From: Thereva unica
Taxonomy: Eukaryota; Arthropoda; Insecta; Diptera; Therevidae
DNA length: 64,000 nt
Direction: 5' to 3'
Assembly (NCBI GenBank): GCA_949987705.1
Contig: OX465282.1
Coordinates: forward strand, 2,468,501-2,532,500
The position numbers were made by a program, and so were the translations under genes. Of the stretch, positions 47,366 through 59,639 are shown one piece after another (positions within the stretch are counted from its first letter, which is position 1; the number at the start of each line of letters is the position of its first letter). Under the pieces are notes generated by a model. That model was given only the letters and a program-made list of their open reading frames with translations. It was not told where the DNA came from and searched no databases.

Positions 47366-47869
47366 GGAGCGCGTGTCAGAAGAGACCTGTGCAATGTTTG
47401 AAACTGCGTAGGCTACCGGAGCAAATTCAAAAATCAATTCTTACAATGACACCGTACGGTGTACATGTGCGTGTATGCGTGTACTCCGGTCGCTGCCAAG
47501 TCGCGCTAGTTGTCTCTGTTCAGGCGGTCGTTGCTCGCAACGTCGTCTTCACTTAATGACATTGAAAACGAACTGAATGCCGCCCCGGTATTCTGGATCG
47601 TCCCCACACACGATACTGGCAAACCTGCACAGATCACCGGCTTACCGCTTACCGGTATACCGGAGCGTGTACGGCTTACATTAGTTTCGGCTGCGAGGAC
47701 CAGGTGAGAACGCTGCTCAAAACTTTTAGTTATAGTGGTTTTGACGGTTGTTTAATTTAGCGAAGTATTCGTTCAAAAATTGGGAGTTGAATGAGTTCTT
47801 CATAAAATTCGGTATCCAACTCCTGTTTCACAGTATCTAAGTTTCCATCGTCTTGGGAGCTTGCTGTAA

Positions 47870-48490
47870 TTATATCAATGACCAAATGCCCATCTCCTGC
47901 TTGTCTTGTTCTGGCTAAGCTTATTGAAAAGGTGATAGCAACTCAAATCCTTGAGTATTGTGATCGGCTTCGACTCATAAATGTGTGGCAGACTGTCTTT
48001 CGCAAGCATCACAGCTGCGGAACCGCGCTGCTCAAAGTTACAACTGATATCCGACGTTGACCATGTTTGCTGCCTATTGACGTTCATCATATTTGCTTGA
48101 CTTCTCTAAAGCCTTTGATAGCGTCAATCATGCTCTGCTTTTGCAGAAACACTCCTCTCGTGTCCATTTTTTTTCTGCTATCAAACTCTTGCAAAACTTT
48201 TTAATCAACCGCTCTCAGAAAGCCATACTTGGTGGTTGTACTTCCTCGATAGCTGCACTTCGTGCTGGTGTACCCCAAGGTTCCATTCTGGGTCCTCTCT
48301 TATTCAGCATCTTTATTAACGATTTATATGTAAACATACTTCAACTCAATCCTTCGAAATCTCATTGCATCTTTTTCTCTCATTCTGGCATTCTTGGTCC
48401 TGACCTCTCCGTTATCGCCTTAAATGGCGTCCATTTAGTCAGGGTTGAGAAGGTAAGAAATGTATCTAGGAATAAAATCGCCCGTTCTTA
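47870..48490 (+). mobile_element. CR1/jockey-like LINE RT, internally deleted
   Basis: Encodes LVLAKLIEKVIATQILEYCD, FRKHHSCGTALLKVTTDIRR (RT finger region), LDFSKAFDSVNHALLLQK (palm A), NFLINRSQKAILGG and RAGVPQGSILGPLLFSIFIN (palm B). It then jumps from NDLYVNI to LQLNPSKSHCIFF, so the YADD segment is deleted. One stop and a frameshift lie between the fingers and palm A. Confidence 0.85.
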
Positions 48491-48718
48491 ACCTCAAACA
48501 GGCAAGGACACTATCAAAACCCTTGTATGGCACCCGAAACAGTCACGGTATTTGCGTAGCGCTAGTTCGATTCGCAAGCAATATGCGATTTTTCTATGGA
48601 ATGACTTGTTGTACAGAGTGTAAGATCCGTGCTCTGCAGAGGCCAGTGCACTTACAAACCAGACCAATAGCAGCTTCCGTGTAAACAAGTATTTAATTTA
48701 TTACCTGCCGAACCCCCA

Positions 48719-48845
48719 GCCTAGTTCTAAGCGACCGCCGAGTCCCAAGCCCCCGCCGCCGCCGTGTCTCAAGCCACCGCCGAGTCCATAGCCCCCGCTC
48801 TCCCGCCGAGTCCTCATCCGAGTCCCAAGCCACCGACCCTGACCC
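48719..48845. repeat. GC-rich degenerate tandem repeat (CCGAGTCC-AAGCC)
   Basis: The words CCGCCGAGTCC, CAAGCCACCG and AAGCCCCCG recur about six times over 125 bp. A few similar words (GTCCCAAGCC) occur at 12.36-12.40 kb. Confidence 0.6.
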
Positions 48846-48849
48846 AGGT

Positions 48850-50635
48850 TCCGACTCGCTCACCCAAGCGAACCAGTCTCACTGTCTTAGACCGTGATCT
48901 AGATTCCACGGCGAACCAACAGGTGATTGATTGATGGCCTTGACCTAGATTCTATGGGCGTGACCTTGACATAGTTCTCAGTCTCAACTGCCGCCATACC
49001 TACTTACGTCTAAGTACAAATAAGACTTACCCGCACGTAGCATGAAACAGGCACAGTAGACATGAACCAACGCTCGGAATAGTCCAAATGAAGCACGGTA
49101 CACTTTTTTCCGACTAAAGGGAGACAACTTGGGCTTTAAAAAATTATATAGCACGAAGAAAAGGGTCGTAGCTTGTCGACTATAAACATAGCCAATGGCC
49201 CAATCTACACTAGTATTCCTTCAGCACCAGGTCTATGGAAGAACAATGGGCATTTGTTCGTTGTGGATTTACTAAAAGAATTTTCATTTCACAATGTCTT
49301 ACATTACAAGGACATGAAGGAAACGACTACAGGATGAAATGAAATTCCAAAGGACAGTATTGCTTTCATTAAACTGAACTTCCTCGGTTTGGTGTGAATG
49401 CATCCCAATTTTAGGAACAAATTAGCCAACCACATAAAGACCACAGGGATATTTCCTGTTTATATCTCGACATCACCAATTTCCACCCATTGCAGTAGTT
49501 CGTCCTCTCACAGGATGCTCCCTTTATAACTCGTTTGTTATCTGTTATTCAGGGCGCCGGAAATTATAGCTACACAAAATCTGGTCACAAATATCATGGA
49601 CATTTCATACCAGAAATATGAAAAAGGACCTCTATGTCTTCCATATCATCGCAATTTTCAAAAAGATAACAGCAGAAAACCAACAGAAGTCGGGGATAAA
49701 TACGGTGGCATTTCCGTGGCTCATTGCTTTGTTAAGAGTCCTTTTGTGCCTCTATGACTGTCCAGGGAGTCGAGGCGGCTGCTAAAAAGTTTCCTGTTTA
49801 TTCTATTTCACTTGTTTTTGCCTCTCTTTTTTTGCCTCTGTTTTGGTTTGTTTTTCGGGGGCTTCTTTTGTAAATATTATTGGATGCTCGTCCTTCTAGT
49901 TCCAAATTGTTAAGGATATAAAATAATGAATTCCAAAAAAAATGAGAAAAAATTCGAAACCCGGACCAAATTGGCTCCTGCAAAAGTAGGCCCATTTTGT
50001 TTGTTAGAGGATATCCTACTTAAGATAAGTCAAAACGGTCATGATACAGGGAGGATATTGAAAAAAATTCTTATCAGAACAAAAGGAAGGATACAAGGAT
50101 ATTTAAGGGGAACAAGCACACAACAAAAATGAAAAAAGACAAAAACCAGGTCCGAGGATTTTCCTTATTTTGTTTTAAGGATAATGTGGAAGGACATGTG
50201 GGTGACATGGACGTTTTCTTGTGTTTTGTTTGGGAGAAAGTTTGGATTTACATACATACATTGTTTTAGGATACTTTTTGATCGAGATAAATCTGTTCTT
50301 GATTTTCTATCTTTGTTTTTGATAAAGGATAAGCCGATAAAATGCTTTCTACATATACGAATTTATTGACTTTAGTGTACTTTAATGCAATCGATTGCAT
50401 AACTAAATGATTTCATGAAAATAATCCATTCAATCAGTGGAATAGAGTATAACAATCTTCTCCTTTAGCATCCATCCATATTCCTCCAATTTTACCTTTA
50501 ATCCATTCCTATCTTAAAACTGAGCTTACGATTGGACATTGCTTCACCAATACGATATGACGTATTGGTTGCACAAAGCTTGATTCCTAAACTTAGTTTT
50601 TAATGGTATCCGTTTATAGTCAGTACCTCGGCATT
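48850..50635. other. Intronic stretch without a recognisable gene
   Basis: AT-rich with short low-complexity frames on both strands. No repeat ends or motifs recognised. Confidence 0.35.
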
Positions 50636-50639
50636 TAGA

Positions 50640-53510
50640 GCTTGAAATTACCAATAGCACTAGAGATCATAGCAAATAAGAACTTCAGGTTTGTTGGTCA
50701 TGAGATTCACACGGCCACCTTGGTGAAGCCATCCGAAACCGAAATGAGCCACAAATCACAGCAAACTTTCATGACTGATGATGGTACAAAAATACCGAGG
50801 TGGCAACTACGACTAGAAAGTTTCCGGAGTGAATCGCTCCGCCTAGAATATATAAAACTAAGCCACCATCCGGAATGCCATTCATTTGACAGCAAGTTAA
50901 GAAGTAAACCCCTTAATGCAACCTCTAGTAGCAAAAACTTCTGGTCCTTGGTAAGTGCCATCAAGAAGAATTTCACTACAACTTCAACCCCTTCCTCTAT
51001 CTACAATGAGAACGTGATAACAGCAAATCCAAGGCCAATTTATTAGCATCTCTGTTCACTTCAAATTCTTCTTTTCCCGATACTGATATGTTACCCCCTG
51101 TTTTCGAGCACAACGCCCATTCAATGGACAGACTCGCAAGGTGTACAGGTGCCTTAAGGAGCTCGATGCCAGCAAATCCACTGAACCCGATAATATACTC
51201 CCTATCATCTTAAAACAATGTGCCTCACCTTTGGCTAAACCTCTGCGCAAACTTTTTGCCCTATCATACTTCTTCGGAGTTAACCCAGACTCTTGGAAAC
51301 CTGCACATGTTCAGCCCATACCGAAAAAAGGTGACTCCAGCAGTTCTTCTAACTACCGCCCAATAGCAATTACTTCTATTCTCTCCAAAACCATAGAGAC
51401 GATAATCAAAAAAAAGCTTATGGAGTGCAACCTACTTATAAACGGCAGATAGTATGGCTTCCGACAAAAAAGATCCACTGGCGATCTTTTAGTTTGTCCT
51501 ATAGAGCGCCTCAACCAAAGTCTGCTTGGATCTAAAGAGTCTAGTCTAGTTGCTCTGGATATCTCCAAGGCTTTCGATAGAGTTTGGCACCCAGCCCTGT
51601 TAGCTAAACTCAAAGCTATTGGAGTCGACTCACTTCTGCAGAAGTGGATTGAGAGTTTCCTTTTTGGCCGTTCAATCAAGGTAGTATTGGATCGATCGAT
51701 CTCTGTGGGGGTCCCCCAGGGGTCAACTTTATCACCTGCCCTATTTCTTATTAACTTCCCAGTATAGGAAGTTATTGTAATCGGTCCGAAAATCGAAATC
51801 GAAAATTTCAACGTATTTTCATCTTTCAAGGTCTCAGGAGCATTTTAAGCAAAAAATTGGGAGGAAGTATGTGTGTGTGTGTGTGTGTGTATGTGCGTAC
51901 GGATGTGGTCATTTTTTCCTGCACGATATCGCGCGAACCAAAACTGATATCGACTTCGTTGAGGTGTCGTTCGAAGCGTATCAACCGAAATATGATCTGA
52001 AAAGATTTTCATGAAATTCGGTCCAGCCGTTTTTTTGTTTAAGCGACGTAAGTGATTTTTGTACCTGCACGATATCGCCCGAACCACGAAAGATATTGAC
52101 TTACTTGAGGTGCCGTTCGAAGCGTATTAGCGACAATATAATCTGAAAAGATTTTTATAATATTCCGTCCAGCGGTTTTTTGGTTTAAATGACTTAAGTG
52201 ATTTTTGTACCTGCACGATACCGCGCGAACTAAAAACTATTTCGACTTCATTGAGGTGCCGAAAAACATTAACACATCAATTTTATATTCATTTTCGTCA
52301 TCCTAATCTTGTAGGTGCGCACATTTAGCTTGACATTTTAGCGAAAATATTGATAAACAATTGTGACAAATTCTCAGTATTATACATATATTCTATATTG
52401 CCTATTGTTCATTTATTATTAAAATATCCAATCATAATATTCAACATCCATCATACTGGGAAGTTGATCGTGTGGACCGAAAGGGTCGAACCCACATCCC
52501 AACTAGTTTTTATAAATGACCTACTTTCAATTCCCTTCAACCCACTTCTCAGCTTGACGGACGACTGTACCCTGCGCTACTCTTACGACTTCGATACAAG
52601 GCAGACATGTGCCAGATCCTGTCTTGATGACCGTGAACTAATGTCCAACTGTATTAATAAAGACATTAAACTCATTCTAGAGTGGGGAAGCAAGAATCGT
52701 GTCGAATTCAACCCCACCAAACCAAAGCACTGTCTTATTTATAAAAAAAGTTCAACACATCTACATGCGCGACAGTGGAAGAAGTTGAACTAATGACCGG
52801 CCCATCGCTACATATATTATAGGCGTAACATTAGCAAAAGACTTGCGATGGAATGACCATATATTTCAAATCGCCAAACAAGTATCCCAGTGCTTGGGAT
52901 TTCTTAAGAGGTGCAAGTTCCTCCTCTAGCCATTGGTCCGTGCTGTTTTTTATAAATCTTACATTCGTCCTCTTCTCGAATACAAGTGCCTCGTTTTGCG
53001 CGCGCTTCGATAACAAACTTGGGATGGTAAGGTAGGGTGCAAAAAAGGGCCATGCTCCACCATCGACCCCTTGAGCCACCGTAGGAATGTAGTAGCACTG
53101 ACAAAATCTTATCGCTACTATCATAGATACTGTTCCATCGAAATAAACGCTCTCCTGCCTACACGTCGCGTCGATCCTATACCACCAGATTAGACGACTC
53201 ATCTCACGCCCACCACTTGCAGCCTGTCTATTCGCGCACTCAACAAGATAACAATTCGTTTCTAAATAGATCTACACGACTGTGGAACAATCTTTCGCAG
53301 TCGTTACTTCCAAGCTCCTATAATATCCAAGAGTTCAAATGCAGGGTTCATCGCCACCTTCTTTAACACTCCTTGGAATATTCATAACCCTAAACCTATT
53401 TCCACCGTACTAAGCTTGCTGCTGGACATTGCACTATAACGTAACGGAACGGAATGGTAGTACAAAGGGCAATTCTGAGCTTAGTACTGCCACATAAAAA
53501 AAGGCAGGTA
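50640..53510 (+). mobile_element. CR1/jockey-like LINE ORF2, split by a 755-bp insertion
   Basis: In order. Linker after the endonuclease (50.8-51.05 kb, NFWSLVSAIKKNFTTTSTPS, NENVITANP). RT fingers from 51141 (LKELDASKSTEPDNILPIIL, SSNYRPIAITSILSKTIE). YGFRQKRSTGDLLV after a stop. Palm A VALDISKAFDRVWHPALLAK. Palm B VGVPQGSTLSPALFLI at about 51752. The insertion. Then FINDLLS, with LTDDCTLRYSYDF in place of FADD, and NKDIKLILEWGSKNRVEFNP. Thumb remnants (52.83-53.04 kb). C-terminus 53140-53365 (SFLNRSTRLWNNLSQSLLPS). A 3' UTR ends in an A run near 53497. The longest LINE copy in the window, but dead. Confidence 0.9.
51753..52507. mobile_element. 755-bp insertion within the LINE, with internal tandem repeats
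   Basis: Defined by the break in the RT reading (...PALFLI | FINDLLS...). The left end AACTTCCCAGTAT is repeated inverted at 52453-52465 (ATACTGGGAAGTT). A further 42 bp follow, with a TGTGG...CCACA stem and CTAG|T at the boundary, which resembles a Helitron 3' end. No Helitron-type TC start is clear. Inside, a unit with GCACGATATCGCGCGAACC and AATTCGGTCCAGCCG begins at 51921, 52067 and 52213, an exact 146-bp period. A (GT)n run lies at 51869-51890. No open frame. Confidence 0.8.
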
Positions 53511-53619
53511 TACCTAGAATAGCCTCGCCTGCGATTGCCCGGGGGCCAATCAAGGACGATTGAATTCAACTCGTCAACGAAACTTTGACGGCCCAAGATT
53601 AGTTTGGACTTGGTTTTAC

Positions 53620-53750
53620 TGGACCTTATCGACTACAGAGTGTAGGAGATGATAAGAAGGGCGGAGAACTCCACTGCAGGCTTTACTTTGAGGAGGGTGA
53701 GGCTGCCCCTCATGTAGAATTAGCTGGATCATACACCCATGTCGCTACAA
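53620..53750 (+). mobile_element. RNase-H LINE C-terminal scrap before module copy E
   Basis: Encodes STAGFTLRRVRLPLM in one frame and LHCRLYFEEGEAAPHVELAG in another, equivalent to STCRLCIYEEDECAPHV at 38.25 kb. It ends CCATGTCGCTACAAAAAAAA, the same LINE-module junction as in copy D. Confidence 0.65.
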
Positions 53751-54105
53751 AAAAAAATAAAGAAAGGAAAAAAACAAGAGGACATTATATAAGGACTTGA
53801 GATCCCTAAAAAGGTGCTGGGAGTCCCTTTGTAGCAAATTACAAAATTATATCACATAAAATTTGGTGGCAGCGGTGGGATTGTATATGAGATGGGCCGT
53901 GTAATGAGCTGGGTCATGATACATGTTCTCTGTGAGTGCGCCGCTATAACTCAAACAGTCGAGACAAGCTACTAGAGCACAGACCTTATCCAGTGCTGTA
54001 GCTTGTAAATATGAGATATTGGGGTGCCCTTTCCTATTGGCCAAGAGAAGTTGAAGCGGAATTTTTGGACCCAATACCTCACCAAAGAAGAAGGGGGAAA
54101 CATAA
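53751..54105 (+). repeat. tRNA-Leu-complementary module, copy E
   Basis: ATTATATAAGGACTTGAGAT, AAAAAGGTGCTGGGAGTCCC, GCAAATTACAAAATTATATC, tRNA-Leu complement at 53864-53883 (19 of 20). Leader: GTAATGAGCTGGGTCATGAT, CATGTTCTCTGTGAGTGCG, TTTTGGACCCAATACCTCAC, ending in a purine-rich CAAAGAAGAAGGGGGAAAC. The longest leader along with copy I. Confidence 0.85.
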
Positions 54106-54109
54106 AATA

Positions 54110-56160
54110 AATATAATCTGGGTGGGACCTTGGAAAAAGACGAAGGACTCTGATTCTGTCTGGAAGTGAACCACAGACCTTTGGGATGGATGTGCCTTTA
54201 CCAATAGACTGTCGACTTTGAAATTATGTGGAAAAACAAGCGAGAGATACAACAGAATATTTTCTCTACTGCTGTCCGGCTTTGACTGGGGTTAATGCAT
54301 TTGGAAATCTTCCGAAAGGACTTAGGAGAAGAGATTTTAAGCTGCTTGATATAAAAGCTATAACTACGATTATATTCTGCTAGGATGAGTACATGTGCAT
54401 TTACAAAAAATAATTCTGTTATGGTTAAATTTAACCGAAAATTGCTTTAACCACACAAAACTCCCCTCGAGGATAAGAAAAGTTTAATCAAATAGGCGAA
54501 ACAATTGTACCAACATTTAAGGATAATTAAGTTTACCAAAACAGCCTTAGGCACAGCCAAACAACCCTCTCCATGCTCCATTCAAAATTATAACATGCGA
54601 AATTTATCGCGCAAACAATTCATATCGCATTCGGCTAAATGAGCAAACATAATTCCCCTAATAACAGTTTTAATATAGCCAAAGTTCCACTAGCTCAACT
54701 CCTTAATATAACCGCAGGAATAATTAAGTTTCTCGTTAGTCCTGTGATATTATGCTGGTGTGAGTGTACATATACTACCTATATCAGAGCCAACAAATGA
54801 GCCGTATAAAATCTGTGAAATGTACTCAAAATAAGCAGCCACAACTCCCATAACTCCTTTAGTCAAAAAACACATAGACAGTTGCTTAAGTTGACAAAAG
54901 ATATAAATGGGCTGCCATAAGCCATCTTCTGGCGCTCCGTCGAAGCGAATGAATTTCCAGACCCTATAGCAGCTAGCTATCTCTGTGGCAAAGCCTAAAT
55001 AATACCCAAGGATCAGGGAGCCGTAGATGCAGTTGACATTTGCCAGGCACTACTTAAAATCTATGGGGCCACACTACCATGAGCTGAGTCCCTTTTAAAA
55101 AGGACGACTATATACACGAGTATACTATGTGTGTGCCCCGATAGGACATTTTCAGAGGCAGTTAAGGAATTCCTGGAACCATGCCCAGTTATTTAGGCTT
55201 GAGTATAACCACTACACGGGAAATAAATTCTCGCTGAGGATTCATGAGGTGACAATACAATCTGCTGGTATTTTTAAGTGTACAAGGGGGACGGAGGGTG
55301 CTTGCTAAAATAGGGTAGGTAAAGTAGGTTGCTCCGAACAAAAAGCACCCAAGGACTTTGGTTGTGTGTGTGTGTGTATTCGAAAACTTCCTGATTTATT
55401 ATTGTGGCAAAAGTTCACAAATGCCTGGACAGAAATAAACGCAGGATAAGCCAACAAATCGTCCTGCTGTTGAGGGCAACGATTTATCCCCACTCACAAT
55501 ACACTTGGGGGGCATTTTTTGTTTTCAAATTAGGTTTCCCCAAATGAATACAGGAATCGTGACTGGAAATCTTGAAGAGCGTTCGTAGCAGTTCGATTTC
55601 AGTTGTTTGTTTCGTTTCTTTATTTGTGTTATTTACATCGCAGCCGATTGCTGGTGAATTAACAAACACCTTTTGGTAGCAATAAAGCAACATTCCGTCG
55701 TACCTGGGGGATTTTACATCCTTTCTCGTTTTGCCCCGTCTTAATATAAATAAATCCAAAAATTCTAACACTTAACTTTCTTCGTACTTAACGCACACAC
55801 GTGGCTGCTGAACTTTATTCTGTTCTTAAAGGGAAGTTTTGTTTAGCACCCTGAATGTGGTGAGGATGAGGGGATGACATCTATGTAGATATTTTGTGGA
55901 CTACCTTTAGGCGATAGACAAATATAGATGATAAGGGATCACTATTTGGTCACGTAGAAAATGTCTCGATTAGTTGAATGTGTAATAAAATTTATTGTTG
56001 TTCTTCGCCTGAAGTTACTAGACGGTTTGCTTGTCTGCAAAAGTTTATTATCTTAAGTAATATTTTGTTGTGTTAAGTGTCAAGGACATTTATGAAGGTT
56101 ACCCACCGGCTGGGTTGTTGTGAAGCATGGTAGTACAAGTATTTTCATAATATCGCACTT
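54110..56160. other. Intronic stretch without a recognisable gene; (GT)n run
   Basis: A GT dinucleotide run lies at 55363-55377. Otherwise low-complexity frames without recognised motifs. Confidence 0.4.
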
Positions 56161-56167
56161 ACTTGTT

Positions 56168-56300
56168 CCCCTTTAATCCCGTATGAGACATAGGGCGGAA
56201 ACAATCGTCCTCCAGCAGACTCTTCACAGCCCTCAGGACCATTTAGGATCTCTCAGGTTTTTCGTCTTCTGCTAATACAGTTCTCCTACTATGATGGGTC
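56168..56300 (-). mobile_element. RTE LINE 3' end fragment
   Basis: CCCCTTTAATCCCGTATGAG, ACATAGGGCGGAAACAATCG and TCTCCTACTATGATGGGTCG follow the reverse complement of the RTE ORF end at 60 kb, at lower identity than the 38.0-kb copy. Confidence 0.75.
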
Positions 56301-56484
56301 GTACATGTTTTACGAGCTTTGGAAGAAAGAATGCTAGCCAAGATTTCCAATGGTAGACCATCAGCAAAAACAAGCGTAGGACACAACCAAGAAATAGGTG
56401 GATGCTATGCACCTTTCAAAATTTAAGAAGGGTCTATGCGAACAGACAGATGCTTATCCTTTCTGATAGGGCATTAGAGCGTTA

Positions 56485-56663
56485 AAGAAAGTAGAAAAGA
56501 TACTATTTGGCTTAACCACAAAATTACCATCTATAGGGAAAGGAAAGGATGCAGGGCCCCAACTGCAGCTTCTGCCATGAAGAGCATGGTGCAGACGACA
56601 AACAAGACGCAATGACAAACTTTGCGGAACTACTCTCAGAAACATTGACAACCGGTGAACGTT
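56485..56663 (+). mobile_element. LINE C-terminal scrap (Cys/His cluster)
   Basis: Encodes RMQGPNCSFCHEEHGADDKQ and then NFAELLSETLTTGER before a stop. CSFCHEE fits the CxxCxEEDE cluster of the RNase-H LINE C-terminus. No tRNA-Leu module follows this one directly. Confidence 0.45.
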
Positions 56664-56785
56664 AGGGGTGTCCATTCCGAAAACACATCGATGTTTTATT
56701 TCGATGCAATACATCAAGATTGTGTACCGATTTTTTTGGATGCATCGATTAGAAACATCGACGTTTTCTCAAAATGGAGTACTTT
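56664..56785. repeat. Possible hAT element end with ATCGATG words
   Basis: TAGGGGTGTCCATTCCGAAA, followed by repeated ATCGATGTTT / CATCGACGTTT words, is like the ends of some hAT families. No matching right end was found. Confidence 0.3.
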
Positions 56786-57059
56786 TTTTAACATTACATC
56801 ACTAAGCTGTAGTCCGGCTGTATTTATCGACCACTCCTACAAAAGCACCGTCCTCGTTCGCACACCTTTTGTGCCTGTATGTTTATTGTAGGACATTGCG
56901 AGAAGGCCACCACTGAGTCTCTTGTACTATAACCAGTCGGCTTGACTTCCTTGCAGTCTTGACTGTGATCCGGCCGAAGCTGCAGAACAGGAACATGTCC
57001 TCCATCCAGCTACTTCAACAAGCTTTCGTATAGTAGCACTAGTTTTAACGTTTTGAATC

Positions 57060-57200
57060 ACTTTCTTATCTACCCCCAAACATCCCATACTAATATAGAA
57101 TCCCACCGGTGCCACCAATTTTTTGGTGGTAAAATTTTGTATCTTACCACAAAGGATACTGGGACTGCCACCTTTTGGGGGATCTCCAGTCCTTTTATAT
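57060..57200 (-). repeat. tRNA-Leu-complementary module, copy F
   Basis: On the minus strand: TATAAAAGGACTGGAGATCC, AGGTGGCAGTCCCAG, GGTAAGATACAAAATTTTAC, then the tRNA-Leu complement (57117-57098, one mismatch) and CTATATTAGTATGGGATGTT. The upstream sequence (GATTGAGGCGGCCTCGTGGT) is shared with copy H but not with the plus-strand copies. Confidence 0.75.
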
Positions 57201-57204
57201 GTAT

Positions 57205-58925
57205 CTTAGTCAACCTTCCCAACCCATCACATACCACGAGGCCGCCTCAATCGGCTGCTTGTCAATCTGCATCCTGCTTAGTCCTCGTTCGTAAACATTT
57301 TCTGTGTGTCCGTCTGTTGTAGGATATTGCGAGAAGGACAAGACCATCACTGAACTTCTTGTACTATAACTCATTCTACTAATTTTGTAGGTCAGGCGGC
57401 TTGACTTGCCTGCCGTGAGACAGCGACAGATAACATGAAGGGTAAATTCATTATTCTCGAAAAAATGTGGATCCTCTGTCTTTCTCATCTCTTTCATAGA
57501 TATGAATCTGGTACGGGTATTCTGTAATTAGGTTAACCAGTGTCCTTCTTTCTGCATCTTAATATTTGACTGGCCGCTTTGCAACTCGTCCTAGGAAAAA
57601 AGAGGTTGACGTTGACCTGCGTTAGGTGTGGACCGCCAGAGTATATTTTACCAAATTTCAATGGTCTAGAGCACCTGGTTACTTCAAAAGCTAGCTCCGC
57701 ACTGATAAATACAATGTTCGAGAACTATCTGGCCAAACCATCCACCTTTTCATTGCTTCTGCCTGAAGGATATTAACTAGGTTTTCCAAGGTTATGCTTC
57801 TACTACACTTTCACTTCAGATCCCAGAAGCGAAATTTAACTCTGGCTTGAAGCCAGGCGCGTACCATATAAAGCCAACCTAAAACCCAGAATAGACTTTC
57901 TTGTATGCTCAATAACTTAAAGTTAAACTTTGAGTTTTCGCGACCATGCAGCTAGATACCATACGGTCATCCGGAATCTCCATTCACAAAACTAACAACA
58001 ACATAAAGTCTATCAAGAAGACCATCGCCTAGTTGGTTATTTGACGCGTAATACCTTTGATGGATTTCTTTAGCACCTACCAAAATAAAATGATTCCAAA
58101 TTGAGTAGAGGCGCCATTACTGCAGTCGCCTAGGTACCAATAACCCCGTTGATGGAAAGCTCGGGCCATTTTTTGAATATTGCTTAATTTTGCTGTGAAG
58201 CTGCTAAACAATGATTCAATTGCGTTACACTAAGCGTGGTCTGTTATCTTGGTCCTGGTGATGGTGGTCTGTAGCCAGTACATGGCTTTCAGTGGGTCCA
58301 TTGTGTCCTACTCTAGGGAATCACCTGGGGTCTGGATCAAATCCTTTATATTACGTGATCTACTATCTCTTGTTTCACCGACTGAAGAAAACGTAAACCA
58401 GAACAAAAAACGGTTACCCATTGATTCGCTCTACAAGCTGATCTGCAACTAACTACAGAAGTGACTCCTTGTTGCAAATAACGTCTGGTGCAGTACATTG
58501 CCACCTAAATAAACTTCCGTGCTGAGAAAAGCAGAGCAGAAGATAAACTAACTCTTTGTCGACAATTTTCTCCATTGTATTAAACGCAAAAGGCGCGAAG
58601 TGGTTATCGGCTAGAAAGATTTAGAGTGCGTGTAATTATAACGGCTCGATTTTCGTGTCTATACGATATGGCGGATGTAACCAAATACGATTAATTCTTG
58701 CAGCTGAAATGAAACAATGCCGTTTGCTTCAAACGGCTTCTATCTTCTATACAACCACTTTGGTACTATAACCAGTACAGCGAAATTTTGTTTGTAAACA
58801 AAGTTGTACCTGGAAGTGTGCTTGAAATACTGTTGGTATTAAGAAAGGTTGCCCAGTTCGTGTATTTCTAGTTTTTGTGTAACCTAATCGTGTTCAGTAT
58901 TGGGTAGTCCAAAAGTATTGCAGCC
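57205..58925. other. Intronic stretch without a recognisable gene
   Basis: Open frames on both strands without recognised motifs. The first 100 bp belong with the upstream flank shared by module copies F and H. Confidence 0.35.
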
Positions 58926-58929
58926 ATTA

Positions 58930-59165
58930 TATTTGACCTATTGTACTACACACCTATACGAGTACATCATATTTGTAGGCCAGACCGATTATAAGGGTTC
59001 AGCAATCTGCCTAGTGGTTTTTGCTTAGACTTGATTGCTCGAGGTGTAGCGAAGTACTCACAGAGAACATGTGTTATTACCCATGACCCAGTCCACAACA
59101 CCGCTTTCCACACAACCTAATATAGAATCCCATCGCTGCCACCAAATTTTATGTGGTAACCTTTT
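58930..59165 (-). repeat. tRNA-Leu-complementary module, copy G
   Basis: Minus strand: GGTTACCACATAAAATTTGG, tRNA-Leu complement (59144-59125, one mismatch), CTATATTAGGTTGTGTGG, then ACTGGGTCATGGGTAATAAC, ATGTTCTCTGTGAGTACTTC and GGTCTGGCCTACAAATATGA. The leader is well kept; the promoter-like half is reduced. Confidence 0.75.
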
Positions 59166-59639
59166 GTAGCTTTCTAGAAAGAGTGCTCCTGCGGGAGGGC
59201 GGGGTGGGTATTAAGGGTATGCGTGGATATTCGTTCTGTTCCTTCTCGCTGGAGTTGCCCAGCTTACAATTAGAGTTAAACTGTATTAAGTGAAAAGAAG
59301 ATACATGCAAAATATGATATTAGTTGGTTAAGGAAGTTTTGGAAGGCGAATTATTAGAAGTCTGATCGAAAATCGAACCCATAGACGCCCGGAATTGTAG
59401 GACAGTTCAATCGGAAGTTACCTATAGAGTTCCTATCGCATTACAACTTCAAATGAATATTTTCGGGTAAACTTATATAGGTCAGTTCAATCCATGTTGT
59501 CGCCTCTATAAAAATAAATAAATATTTTCGTGAGGGACTGCTGGTCTCTGGCTGTCTTGTAAGATAATAACGTCTAGATTCCATAGTTCTTTCTCAGCCT
59601 GGCTTTAAACTGACTATGGCGGAGTTATTTTCAAGTTTG

